This document shows, piece after piece, positions 28,115 to 35,305 of a stretch of DNA of 64,000 nucleotides. The notes below the pieces were generated by a model. The model searched no databases and was not told the origin of the DNA. It saw only the letters and a program-made list of their open reading frames with translations. How positions within the stretch are numbered: the first letter of the stretch is position 1; every line of letters begins with the position of its first letter. The stretch comes from Janthinobacterium sp. PAMC25594 (lineage in GTDB: Bacteria; Pseudomonadota; Gammaproteobacteria; Burkholderiales; Burkholderiaceae_D): NCBI RefSeq assembly GCF_019443505.1, contig NZ_CP080377.1, forward strand, positions 496,001-560,000, in the 5' to 3' direction. The position numbers and the translations under genes are program-made.

Positions 28115-28150
28115 GATGTTCTCTCTGAAGGCTGAAAAAAGTACTGGCGT

Positions 28151-28960
28151 TCAGGCCAGGCGCAGGTCCTTGCGCAAGCCGGCGTCCAGCAGCGCGGCGG
28201 GCAGGAAGCGGCGCATCAGGCGCAAGCGTGCCGCCAGCGGCCCGGCCGTGTAGCGCAATTTCGGCTGGCGCGCCTGCGCCGCCGCCAATACCGTGTCGGC
28301 CACGACGCCAGGGTCTTCGGCGCCGGCCATCAGCGCTTGCAGGCGGCTTGTGACGGCCGCGCTCACTTGCCGGTAGGCGGACAGCGGGCTATCTGGCGCC
28401 AGCAGGTTGGCTTCGAACGTGGTTTTCGTATAGGCCGGCTCGATGACGCTGGCGCGGATGCCCCAGCCGCGCACTTCATGGTCGAGCGATTCAGTGTATC
28501 CCTCGATGGCGTGCTTGGTGGCCGAATACAGCGCGCCATAAGGCATGGGCAAAAAGCCGACGACGGAACCGATATTGAGGATGCGTCCGCCGCCCTGGGC
28601 CCGCATGTGCGGCAGCACGGCCAGGGTCATGCGCACGACGCCATGAAAATTCGTGTCGAAGATGGCGTGCGCCTGCGCCATGCTGCTTTCCTCGGCGCCC
28701 GCCGGGGCCACGCCGAAACCGGCGTTGTTCACCAGCAGGTCGATGCGGCCTTCGCGCCGCATCAGCTCGGCGACGGCGGCCGCGACGGATGCGTCGCTGG
28801 TGACGTCGAGCGCCAGCATCGTGTAGCCGACCGCATCGGCTTGCGCGCCGCGGCGGCTGGTGCCGTACACCGTGTAGCCCGCTTGCGCCAGGCGCCGGGC
28901 CGTGGCCGCGCCGATGCCGGACGAGGCGCCGGTGACCAGGGCAATCTTGTTGTTCTTCAT
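28151..28960 (-). CDS. short-chain dehydrogenase/reductase
   Basis: A 269-residue classical SDR. It has the nucleotide-binding TGASSGIG at residues 10-17, the NNAG motif at about 83-86 and the active site Ser in IGSVVGFLPMP with YSATK (YxxxK) at about 150-154. The substrate is unknown. Its upstream spacer holds a 20-bp palindrome (28989-29008) also present at the start of the neighbouring TetR gene. It is therefore probably repressed by that regulator and cotranscribed with the truncated MDR gene 36 bases downstream. Confidence 0.88.
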   Translation of the reverse strand: MKNNKIALVTGASSGIGAATARRLAQAGYTVYGTSRRGAQADAVGYTMLALDVTSDASVAAAVAELMRREGRIDLLVNNAGFGVAPAGAEESSMAQAHAIFDTNFHGVVRMTLAVLPHMRAQGGGRILNIGSVVGFLPMPYGALYSATKHAIEGYTESLDHEVRGWGIRASVIEPAYTKTTFEANLLAPDSPLSAYRQVSAAVTSRLQALMAGAEDPGVVADTVLAAAQARQPKLRYTAGPLAARLRLMRRFLPAALLDAGLRKDLRLA

Positions 28961-28988
28961 GGCAGTCCTTCAGTGGTTGACAACATAA

Positions 28989-29008
28989 AATATGACGGTC
29001 GTCATATT
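28989..29008. promoter_or_regulatory. TetR-type operator upstream of the SDR gene
   Basis: Perfect 9-bp arms AATATGACG and CGTCATATT around a 2-base centre, 29 bases upstream of the SDR start. A near copy overlaps the start region of the TetR gene (29658-29677). Two sites with the same sequence, one at each gene, are strong support for a TetR operator. Confidence 0.7.
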
Positions 29009-29016
29009 GTTGTTTG

Positions 29017-29041
29017 AAAAAAAACCCGGGACGGACCCGGG
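29017..29041 (-). terminator. terminator of the TetR gene
   Basis: CCCGGG repeated as stem arms (29025-29030 and 29036-29041) with a 5-base loop, followed on the minus strand by eight T (29024-29017). It is placed between the TetR gene and the SDR operator, so the two genes are separate transcripts. Confidence 0.75.
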
Positions 29042-29050
29042 CCATGGGCG

Positions 29051-29671
29051 TTACGGCTGGTTTGCGTCCTGGAACTGCGCCAGGGTGGCCGCGCACAGGG
29101 CGTCCGACAGGGCCGGCTCGTCGACGGCGCGCGCCAGGATGGTGGCGCCGACCATGGCGCACACCATGGCCATCGCTTGCGCGTGCGCTTCGGGCTGGCC
29201 CCAGTTGGGCAACTGGCGCGCGAACAGGTCGATCATTTCCTTGATGTGGATGGTGGCGGCGCGCCGCACCTCGGGCGCCTGGCGCGGCATTTCCGAACCC
29301 AGCGCCGAGACGGGGCAGCCCACCTCGATGGCGGCGATGTGTTCGGGCGACAGGTAGGCCGCCAGCATGGCCTGCAGCGCCTGGCCCGGCGGAGCGGCAG
29401 CGGCCACCCTGGCCGCCAGCGCCACCGATTCGGCCCCCGCGCGGTCGCCCGCTTCGGCCAGCAGCGCGTCGCGCGAGGCGAAGTGCGCATAAAAGCCGCC
29501 GTGTGTCAGGCCCGCTTCCTTCATGATGTCGGCCACGCCCGTGCCCGCATAACCGCTGCGGCGGATGGCGCGCGTGGCCACCTCGACGATGCGTTCATGG
29601 GTGGCTTCCTTGCGGCTTTGCGCCGAGGGTTTGGCCGCTGAGTTGTTGGATGAGTTCTGCATGACGGTCAT
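29051..29671 (-). CDS. TetR-family transcriptional regulator
   Basis: About 206 residues. The N-terminal helix-turn-helix is RKEATHERIVEVATRAIRRSG followed by GTGVADIMKEAGLTHGGFYAHFASRDALL, the DNA-binding part of TetR proteins. The C-terminal region with CPVSALGSEM is of the AcrR/YxaF-like type that binds hydrophobic ligands. ATG codons at 29674, 29671 and 29662 all lie within an operator copy and none has a strong SD, so the exact start is uncertain. Autorepression and repression of the SDR-MDR genes downstream are inferred from the shared operator sequence. Confidence 0.88.
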   Translation of the reverse strand: MTVMQNSSNNSAAKPSAQSRKEATHERIVEVATRAIRRSGYAGTGVADIMKEAGLTHGGFYAHFASRDALLAEAGDRAGAESVALAARVAAAAPPGQALQAMLAAYLSPEHIAAIEVGCPVSALGSEMPRQAPEVRRAATIHIKEMIDLFARQLPNWGQPEAHAQAMAMVCAMVGATILARAVDEPALSDALCAATLAQFQDANQP

Positions 29672-29677
29672 CATATC
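29658..29677. promoter_or_regulatory. second TetR-type operator, at the TetR gene start
   Basis: On the minus strand GATATGATGACCGTCATGCA, matching the 28989-29008 palindrome (minus-strand orientation) at 15 of 20 positions, including the whole core. It covers the candidate start codons of the regulator, consistent with autoregulation. Confidence 0.6.
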
Positions 29678-29718
29678 GCAATTTTCAGCATCGTGCATGC
29701 GGTGCGCCGCCACACGAT

Positions 29719-29748
29719 TGACCTGCACCACGGTGCAGGTGAATAATG
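29719..29748 (+). promoter_or_regulatory. plus-strand promoter with a MerR-type palindrome in its spacer
   Basis: TTGACC (-35), 18-base spacer, AATAAT (-10, five of six bases). Within the spacer lies a palindrome ACCTGCACC-AC-GGTGCAGGT (29721-29740) starting at the edge of the -35, as in MerR/CueR/SoxR-type promoters. It points toward the gene at 30000, but the foldback element at 29775-29940 lies between. No MerR gene is present in the window. Confidence 0.45.
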
Positions 29749-29774
29749 TAATGGCCCGATTTCAGCACCATCGC

Positions 29775-29940
29775 GCTAAGTAATCGTCAGGAAATTATTG
29801 TGAAATTATGACGAACATAGCCGGATGCTATGCAAGGCGTCCGCCGCGACGCAGTGCGAGCACTGCGAGCGGTGGGCAACGCCGCAGAGCGCCGGCTAAG
29901 GAAGTCAGAAATCACAATAATTTATTGGGGGTTACTTAGC
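29775..29940. mobile_element. MITE-like foldback element, about 166 bp
   Basis: The ends are inverted repeats: 9 perfect bases (GCTAAGTAA/TTACTTAGC), then a mismatched stretch, then 12 perfect bases (AAATTATTGTGA/TCACAATAATTT), 29 positions in all (29775-29803 with 29912-29940). Inside, TAGCCGG pairs with CCGGCTA, GGCGT with ACGCC, CCGC with GCGG, and GCAGTGC-GA-GCACTGC forms the tip. Almost the whole element can fold into one long hairpin. There is no coding capacity. A+T-rich ends with a G+C-rich core and this architecture suggest a non-autonomous element inserted in the leader of the 30000 gene. No clear target-site duplication is visible. Confidence 0.7.
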
Positions 29941-29999
29941 CATGGACTGGTTTCATGACTGGCTGGGGTAGCTGGAATAACGAACGACAAGGAGCGGCA

Positions 30000-30371
30000 A
30001 TGACATCTTTTACAGCGGAAACGCCAGAACAGCTGTTTTCCTACGGCACCTTACAGCAGGCCGATGTGCAGCTGGCCACCTTCGGGCGCCTGCTGGACAG
30101 CCGGCCCGACCAATTGCCCGGCTACCGCCTGGCGCTGCTGGCCATCGACGATGCGCAGGTGGTGGCGACCAGCGGCAAGACGCACCATCCGATCGCCTCG
30201 CGCAGCAGCGCGCCGACGGATTGCGTGCCGGGCGCCGTGCTGGCCATCTCGGCGGACGAATTGCGGCAGGCGGACGGCTACGAGGTGGCCGCCTACCGGC
30301 GCGAGCGCGTCACCCTGGCGTCAGGCATGCAGGCCTGGGCGTATGTGGATGCGCGCGATGCGGCGCCGTGA
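30000..30371 (+). CDS. gamma-glutamylcyclotransferase (AIG2-like) family protein
   Basis: A 123-residue protein with the GGCT fold signature FSYGTLQQADVQ at residues 12-23 (YGTL phosphate/substrate loop), LPGYRLALLAI, VPGAVLAISADELRQADGYE, in which the Glu is the likely catalytic acid, and the closing strand AYRRERVTL. Members act on gamma-glutamyl amines or are uncharacterised. An AAGGAG RBS is 6 bases before ATG, which selects 30000 over the earlier in-frame start at 29955. Its upstream promoter is separated from it by the foldback element. Confidence 0.85.
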   Translation: MTSFTAETPEQLFSYGTLQQADVQLATFGRLLDSRPDQLPGYRLALLAIDDAQVVATSGKTHHPIASRSSAPTDCVPGAVLAISADELRQADGYEVAAYRRERVTLASGMQAWAYVDARDAAP

Positions 30372-30410
30372 CCGCTGGTTTCGGCGCCGCTTGAATTGGA
30401 AAAAGAACGG

Positions 30411-30815
30411 CTAGTTTTTCAGGCTGCAGAAGGAAGTATAGTGGTCCTGCGTATAGTAGCGTTCCACCAACTTGCGTTTGCCCGCCGGAGTTTGCACAAG
30501 CAGTACCGCACGATGCGAACCTGCGCCGCCGTCGCCGCCGATACCCAAATAGTATTCATAATAAACCTCGTCCTTGCCGGCGGCGGGCAGGCGCTTTTCA
30601 TTATTATTGAATACGGTATTGCCCGGACCACCCGCCACCGCGCTCGTCTTTGCGTTGCGGTAGGCGTCATATTCGCTATTTTGCGGCGTAGGCAAGGTTT
30701 TGCTCGGTTCCCTTTTGCCGCAGTCAGGGATCTTCGCCGCATAGGCATGGGAAGATAACAGGGCGCCTGCCACAGTTAGAGCCAGCGTCCAGGTTGTTGC
30801 GCGTTGAGTTTTCAT
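30411..30815 (-). CDS. secreted guanyl-specific ribonuclease, T1/Sa (N1) family
   Basis: A 134-residue protein with a signal peptide (residues 1-27, ending AYA-A). The mature part matches RNase Sa-type microbial ribonucleases: FNNNEKRLP, then YYEYYLG with Glu87, SHRAVLL with Arg102, and YYTQDHYTSF with His125. These are the Glu/Arg/His catalytic set at the expected spacing. Cys32 and Cys130 are placed like the terminal disulfide of RNase Sa. It would cleave RNA after G. No barstar-like inhibitor is encoded nearby. Secretion would avoid self-toxicity. Confidence 0.75.
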   Translation of the reverse strand: MKTQRATTWTLALTVAGALLSSHAYAAKIPDCGKREPSKTLPTPQNSEYDAYRNAKTSAVAGGPGNTVFNNNEKRLPAAGKDEVYYEYYLGIGGDGGAGSHRAVLLVQTPAGKRKLVERYYTQDHYTSFCSLKN

Positions 30816-31245
30816 CGATCAGCTTTCGTTGATGGTGCGTTCAATGGATAGACTTCTTTTGATACGGCGAGTGTAATCTCTGCAATACAGAATATAGTTA
30901 AATTTTTGAAAATATAACTATCCAATTGTCACCTGCCGATAAATAGTTTTATGTCTTCTTCAGGGAAATGGGAGGGGGCTGACAAAATGGTGAATAAATA
31001 GATAGCGAAATGCTGCGGGAAATCAATGCAGGGCAAGGCGTTCAGAGTAGTCACATAGTCATGCACATTAACGTGACAATGTTAGAGTTTTTTTGATTGG
31101 CAATTCATTATGCTATGTAGCAGTTATTGGAAACAAGCGAGCCAGTTTATGCATATCGCTTTCCCGATATTCTGTTGTTGAGCATATCAAATGCTGAATG
31201 ATGAATGTATTCATCGTCAATCATTAACCTCTGATAGGAATCTGC
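30816..31245. other. 430-bp A+T-rich intergenic region
   Basis: Markedly lower G+C than the surroundings and no supported ORF. It separates the divergent ribonuclease and amidohydrolase genes and must hold both promoters. Visible elements are an inverted repeat ATAGTTA/TAACTAT at 30894-30921 and a palindrome at 31200-31215. No convincing -35/-10 pair could be fixed. The composition suggests acquired DNA or an H-NS-type silencing target, which is inference. Confidence 0.6.
31200..31215. promoter_or_regulatory. palindrome 31 bases before the amidohydrolase start
   Basis: GATGAAT and ATTCATC arms with a 2-base centre. Its location just ahead of the start makes it a candidate operator for the amidohydrolase gene; the regulator is unknown. 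Confidence 0.4.
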
Positions 31246-33096
31246 ATGAGCCATGACCACCTCGGTTGCGCCTGCTGCAACCTGCCTCACCTGCCTACGC
31301 TGACAAGCGGCCTGTTGACAGAAACTGCACTCAGCGGTGAACTGGACGCGGCGTTCCAGCAGACATACTCCCCGCACTCCCGCACACTGACGCCGCAAGC
31401 CATCATCTTCCATAACGGTGTCATTCATACCATGGCCACCGACGGCAGCGAGCAGGTGACGGCACTGGGCATGGCCGGCGGCACCATCATTGCCACCGGC
31501 ACGCTGCAGGACGTGCGCCAGGCCATGCAACTGCACCAGCCGCGCGAAGTGGACCTGGACGGCAGCACCTTGCTGCCTGGCTTCATCGAACCCCATATGC
31601 ACATCCTGCCCAGCGCGTTGTACAAGAGCTGGCTGTCACTCACGCCCTTCAAGCCGGCACCGCAGCAACAGGAGCTGGATCTGGAATACAGTTTCCAGAG
31701 CATCAGCCAGAAGATTCGCACCGCGCTGGCGCAGCCGGACAAGCTGCCGAAAGACAAGAAAGGCAACCCTTGGGTATTGGGCTTCGGCGTCGATCCCTCG
31801 CTGATGCAGCCTTGGGAAGACATCACCGCCAGCCAGCTGAACCCGCTGAGCAGCACGGTGCCTATCCTGCTGATGAACTCTTCCGGCCACCTTGCCTATC
31901 TCAATACCGCTGCGCTGACGGCGGCTGGTATCCCCGATCCTTCCGGCGTGCTGACCGAGATTGACATCGCCAAGGCGCTGCTGGTCGCGCCGCAGCCCAA
32001 GCTGCTGGAATTTGTCGCGTGCCTGAAGCGGGTGCTGGACAACGCCTCCGCCATGGGATTTACCACCGTATTCGACGCCGGTCTGGGCGCCACCGAGCAG
32101 CCACAGGTGGAGATCGGCCTGCTCAAACTGGCGGCGCACCTCGGTCCCGTGCGTATCGGTGCCGCGCTGTTCACCAAACCCGAAGAACAGGCGCTGGACA
32201 AGTGGCTGCAGCACTACAAGCCGGATCTGGACAGCCACGGCGACCAGCGTTTCAGCATCAAGGCGATCAAGCTGATCGCGGATGGCTCGAACCAGGGCTT
32301 GACTGGCTACCAGAGCGAGCCCTATGCCTGCTCGCATGAACACTCGGTCCCTGGCGTGCCCGACACCGGCTTGAGCAATTACGAGCCGTCTCTTTTCACC
32401 CGCATGCTGGACAAGGCGGTGGCACACGGCTGGCCAGTGCTGGTCCACGCGAATGGCGACAAGGCGGTGGAATATGTGCTGGACAGCTACGCGCAGGTAC
32501 TGACGTCACAGCCCGGTGGCATCAGCGAAGAGGAGGCGCACAAGCGGCGTCAGCTGCGACTGCGGGTCGAGCACGCATCGCTGCTGAATGACGATGCCAT
32601 CAGTAAAATGGCAGAATTGCAATTGAACCCCAGTTTCCTCATCGGCCACGTCGGTTACTGGGGACATACCTTCCAGCGTACCATTTTTGGCCAGGAGCGG
32701 ACACAGTTGCTGGACCGTTGCCAGTCGGCACTGCAAGCGGGGATGCACGTCAGCTTGCACTCGGACCATTTCGTCTCGCCACTGGGTCCCTTGCGCATGA
32801 TGGAACAGGCGGTATTTCGCACCATGGAAGGTGCGCCAGGCAAAGAGGTGCTGAATCAGGACGAGCGGCTCAGCCGGATGGCGGCATTGCGTGCCGTCAC
32901 GCTCGATGCCGCCTGGCACTGCCACCTCGATCATCTGGTCGGCTCGCTGGAAGCCGGCAAGCGGGCCGACCTGGTGATTCTTGCGCAAGACCCGCTGGAC
33001 GAGACCGTGCGCAAGATACGCGACATCGTGGTGGAGGAAACCTGGCTGGCAGGCATAAAAGTGCACAGCAACAAGAAATCGTCAGACGACATTTAG
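31246..33096 (+). CDS. YtcJ-like amidohydrolase
   Basis: A 616-residue metal-dependent hydrolase. The beta-sandwich part contains AIIFHNGVIHTM and VDLDGSTLLPGFIEPHMHI (HxH metal ligands at about residues 113-115). Later features are IKLIADGSNQG, PVLVHANGDKAVE and HASLLNDDA, HSDHFVSPLGPLRMMEQAV, and the C-terminal GSLEAGKRADLVILAQDPL. This is the YtcJ/AepA subgroup, which acts on amides or formamides of mostly unknown identity. The N-terminus MSHDHLGCACC is unusual, with an HxxGCxCC metal-site-like stretch. It is cytoplasmic, with no signal peptide. It stands alone after the A+T-rich spacer and differs from its neighbours in upstream composition, hinting at transfer. Confidence 0.85.
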   Translation: MSHDHLGCACCNLPHLPTLTSGLLTETALSGELDAAFQQTYSPHSRTLTPQAIIFHNGVIHTMATDGSEQVTALGMAGGTIIATGTLQDVRQAMQLHQPREVDLDGSTLLPGFIEPHMHILPSALYKSWLSLTPFKPAPQQQELDLEYSFQSISQKIRTALAQPDKLPKDKKGNPWVLGFGVDPSLMQPWEDITASQLNPLSSTVPILLMNSSGHLAYLNTAALTAAGIPDPSGVLTEIDIAKALLVAPQPKLLEFVACLKRVLDNASAMGFTTVFDAGLGATEQPQVEIGLLKLAAHLGPVRIGAALFTKPEEQALDKWLQHYKPDLDSHGDQRFSIKAIKLIADGSNQGLTGYQSEPYACSHEHSVPGVPDTGLSNYEPSLFTRMLDKAVAHGWPVLVHANGDKAVEYVLDSYAQVLTSQPGGISEEEAHKRRQLRLRVEHASLLNDDAISKMAELQLNPSFLIGHVGYWGHTFQRTIFGQERTQLLDRCQSALQAGMHVSLHSDHFVSPLGPLRMMEQAVFRTMEGAPGKEVLNQDERLSRMAALRAVTLDAAWHCHLDHLVGSLEAGKRADLVILAQDPLDETVRKIRDIVVEETWLAGIKVHSNKKSSDDI

Positions 33097-33118
33097 CGTG
33101 CTGCACTGTTGCTGCAAT

Positions 33119-33155
33119 GAAAAATCCCCCTATCGCTGCCTGCAGCGATAGGGGG
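33119..33155 (-). terminator. rho-independent terminator of the FTR1 gene
   Basis: A 13-bp perfect stem CCCCCTATCGCTG/CAGCGATAGGGGG (33126-33138 and 33143-33155) with a 4-base loop, followed on the minus strand by ATTTTTC. It lies between convergent genes and may also stop plus-strand transcripts from the amidohydrolase gene. Confidence 0.85.
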
Positions 33156-33203
33156 AGGGTAGAAACGCCCGTGCCGGCGCGTTTCAAGGATTGAACTTCA
33201 AGC

Positions 33204-35147
33204 TCAGGCCGGCTTGTGCTTGCCTGCCGAGTAACGGTTCCAGCCATAGCCGGCGACGATGATGGCCAGGATGGCCGCCTGCGCCAGCAAGGTTTCCGCC
33301 GTGGGCAGGATGCCCAGCAGGTCGACACGCATGAAATCGACCGGAGTGACGCCGACCCAGCCCGCTTCTTGCAGCGCGGCCACGCCTTTACCCATCAGTA
33401 TCACGGCCAGCACGGCCACGAAGGCGGACGTCCACGAGAAGAACTTGCCGATAGGCATGCGGGCGCTGGTGCGCAGCAAGGCCCAGGCGATCACGACCAG
33501 CAGCACGATGGCCACCAGGAAGCCACCCAGCAGGGCGCCGCCATTGCCGTCGGCCGCCAGGGCGGAATAGAACAGCACCGTTTCAAACACTTCGCGGTAG
33601 ACGGCGATGAAGGCCAGGGCGAACAGGCCCCAGGCGGAGCGGCGCGTCATGGCCGCCGTGAGTTTTTCGTGCAGGTATTCCTGCCAGCGCCCGGCGCTGC
33701 TCTTCTGGTGCATCCACAAGCCCACGCTGAGCAGGACCAGGGCCGCGAACACGGAACCGAGCCCTTCGCTCACTTCCCGGCTGGCGCCGCTGATGGTCAC
33801 CAGGTACGTCGCCGCCACCCATGTCAGGCCGCCCGCCACCAGCGCGCTGATCCAGCCGCCATGCACGTAGGGCATGACGTCGCTGCGCTTGGCCTTGCGC
33901 AGGAAGGCGATGATGCCGATTACGATCAGCAGCGCTTCCACGCCTTCGCGCAGCAGGATCGTCAGGGCGCCGATAAAGGTCGTCATCGGCTCGGCCTTGG
34001 CGTCGCCCAGCTCCGCTTCCACGTGGCTGAACAGTTGCTGCAGCTTGTCGCCCGCCGCTTCGGCGTCGGCCACCGTGCCCTTGGCAACGGCGGAACGGTA
34101 GGCCAGCATGGCGTTTTCCACGGCCAGCAGCAAGGACTTGTTGCGCGCGCCGACCATCGGCTCGATCGGCTCGAAGCCGTCCAGGTAGGCCGACAGGCCC
34201 AGGCGCGTGGCGCCCGCGCGGTCGCCCGCGTGCACGGCGGCCAGGCTTTCGGCCAGGCGCAGGCGCGACAGGGCCAGGCCCGTGGGCTTGTGCGCCTCGG
34301 CCTTGTCCGGGTGGCTGCGCAAATACGCCGTCAGCGCATGCGCCTCGTCCGCGCCCAGCTTGGCGGCTGCCGCTTCCTGCGTCACGGTCGTCACGGCGGC
34401 CAGGTCCGCGTACAGCTTTTTACTGCGCGGATCGTCCTGCCACAGCTTTTCGCCGTGCGCGCGCGCCGCCGCGTCGTGCGACATGCCGCCCACAAAGAAG
34501 GCCAGGTCCCAGCGCTCGTTTTCGGACAGCTGGCCGAAACTGGCCATCGAGGTGCCCGCCACGCCTTGCGAAATGACCTGGTACAGCGCCATCACGCTGC
34601 GCGACTGCGCCCGTTCGCCATCCGTGAAGGCGATCGGTTTCGGTTCCAGGCTGGCCGCCAGCGGACCGTCGCCGCCGCCGGCCACGCCGTGGCAAGAAGC
34701 GCACTGGGCCGCATACAGGGCCGCACCGCGCGCCAGGTTGGGTAATACTTTGGGCGCCACGGGAATCGGATAGGCGGCGATCAGCAAGCCGTTCGCATGG
34801 TGCGCCAGGCGCTTGACTTCCACGCCGTCGGCCTTGGCCACGACGGCTTTGCGCAGGTCGGCGATGGCGGCGGCGATGGCCGCCTGCGAAGCGTGGGCGG
34901 GCAGGGCGGCGATCTGCGTCGTCGCGTTGTCAGTAAAGTCGAGCATTTCCGCGTATTCCGCTTCGCTGACCACCTTGCCGTGCTCGACGGCGCCGCTGTA
35001 ATCGACGGCGACATAATCAATCAACTGCCACAATTGCCTGGCGCCGGCGCCAGGATCGGCCACTTGCGCCTGCGCGCTTCCGGCCAGCAGCAGGGCTGCG
35101 GCCACGAGCGGATAGCAGGCAAGCCATTTTCGTATTTTAATGAACAT
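33204..35147 (-). CDS. cytochrome c-FTR1 iron permease fusion (EfeU-like)
   Basis: A 647-residue inner-membrane protein with a signal peptide (residues 1-27, ending AQA). A periplasmic N-terminal part carries a c-type heme site CASCH at 149-153, and a helical region of about 200 residues follows. The C-terminal FTR1 permease has seven membrane helices and the two iron-binding REGxE-type motifs LLREGVEALLIV (about 405) and YREVFETVLF (about 540). It should oxidise and import iron, with the heme domain replacing EfeO/EfeB functions. Transcription starts from a good promoter directly upstream of a Fur box. The start at 35147 is preferred over 35162 because the latter codons are the Fur box itself. 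Confidence 0.88.
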   Translation of the reverse strand: MFIKIRKWLACYPLVAAALLLAGSAQAQVADPGAGARQLWQLIDYVAVDYSGAVEHGKVVSEAEYAEMLDFTDNATTQIAALPAHASQAAIAAAIADLRKAVVAKADGVEVKRLAHHANGLLIAAYPIPVAPKVLPNLARGAALYAAQCASCHGVAGGGDGPLAASLEPKPIAFTDGERAQSRSVMALYQVISQGVAGTSMASFGQLSENERWDLAFFVGGMSHDAAARAHGEKLWQDDPRSKKLYADLAAVTTVTQEAAAAKLGADEAHALTAYLRSHPDKAEAHKPTGLALSRLRLAESLAAVHAGDRAGATRLGLSAYLDGFEPIEPMVGARNKSLLLAVENAMLAYRSAVAKGTVADAEAAGDKLQQLFSHVEAELGDAKAEPMTTFIGALTILLREGVEALLIVIGIIAFLRKAKRSDVMPYVHGGWISALVAGGLTWVAATYLVTISGASREVSEGLGSVFAALVLLSVGLWMHQKSSAGRWQEYLHEKLTAAMTRRSAWGLFALAFIAVYREVFETVLFYSALAADGNGGALLGGFLVAIVLLVVIAWALLRTSARMPIGKFFSWTSAFVAVLAVILMGKGVAALQEAGWVGVTPVDFMRVDLLGILPTAETLLAQAAILAIIVAGYGWNRYSAGKHKPA

Positions 35148-35164
35148 GATTCTCATTCTCATTT
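35145..35164. promoter_or_regulatory. Fur box
   Basis: On the minus strand AAATGAGAATGAGAATCATG, three adjacent hexamers of the Fur (GATAAT-like) pattern. It overlaps the start codon and the 5' leader of the FTR1 gene at about +9 to +28 from the predicted transcription start. Confidence 0.75.
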
Positions 35165-35179
35165 CTTGTTAACCCGGCG

Positions 35180-35208
35180 ACTATAGGACAGACCGTGCGG
35201 GGTGTCAA
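35180..35208 (-). promoter_or_regulatory. sigma70 promoter of the FTR1 gene
   Basis: Minus-strand TTGACA (35208-35203), exactly 17 bases, TATAGT (35185-35180). Transcription should begin near 35173. This is the best promoter match in the window, and the Fur box lies just downstream. Confidence 0.8.
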
Positions 35209-35238
35209 CGGCGCACGGCTGCGCGCTGGCGCAAACAG

Positions 35239-35273
35239 CGCCGCCCTGGTCAGGAATATTGACCAGGGCGGCG
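35239..35273. terminator. hairpin downstream of the secreted-protein gene
   Basis: A 14-bp perfect stem (35239-35252 with 35260-35273) and a 7-base loop GGAATAT. It follows the gene at 35306 on the minus strand. Only short T-runs flank it (CTGTTTG), so it is probably a moderate terminator that insulates the FTR1 promoter. Confidence 0.55.
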
Positions 35274-35305
35274 TGTTTGTGGAATGGAACGAGATAGAGT
35301 GAGGG

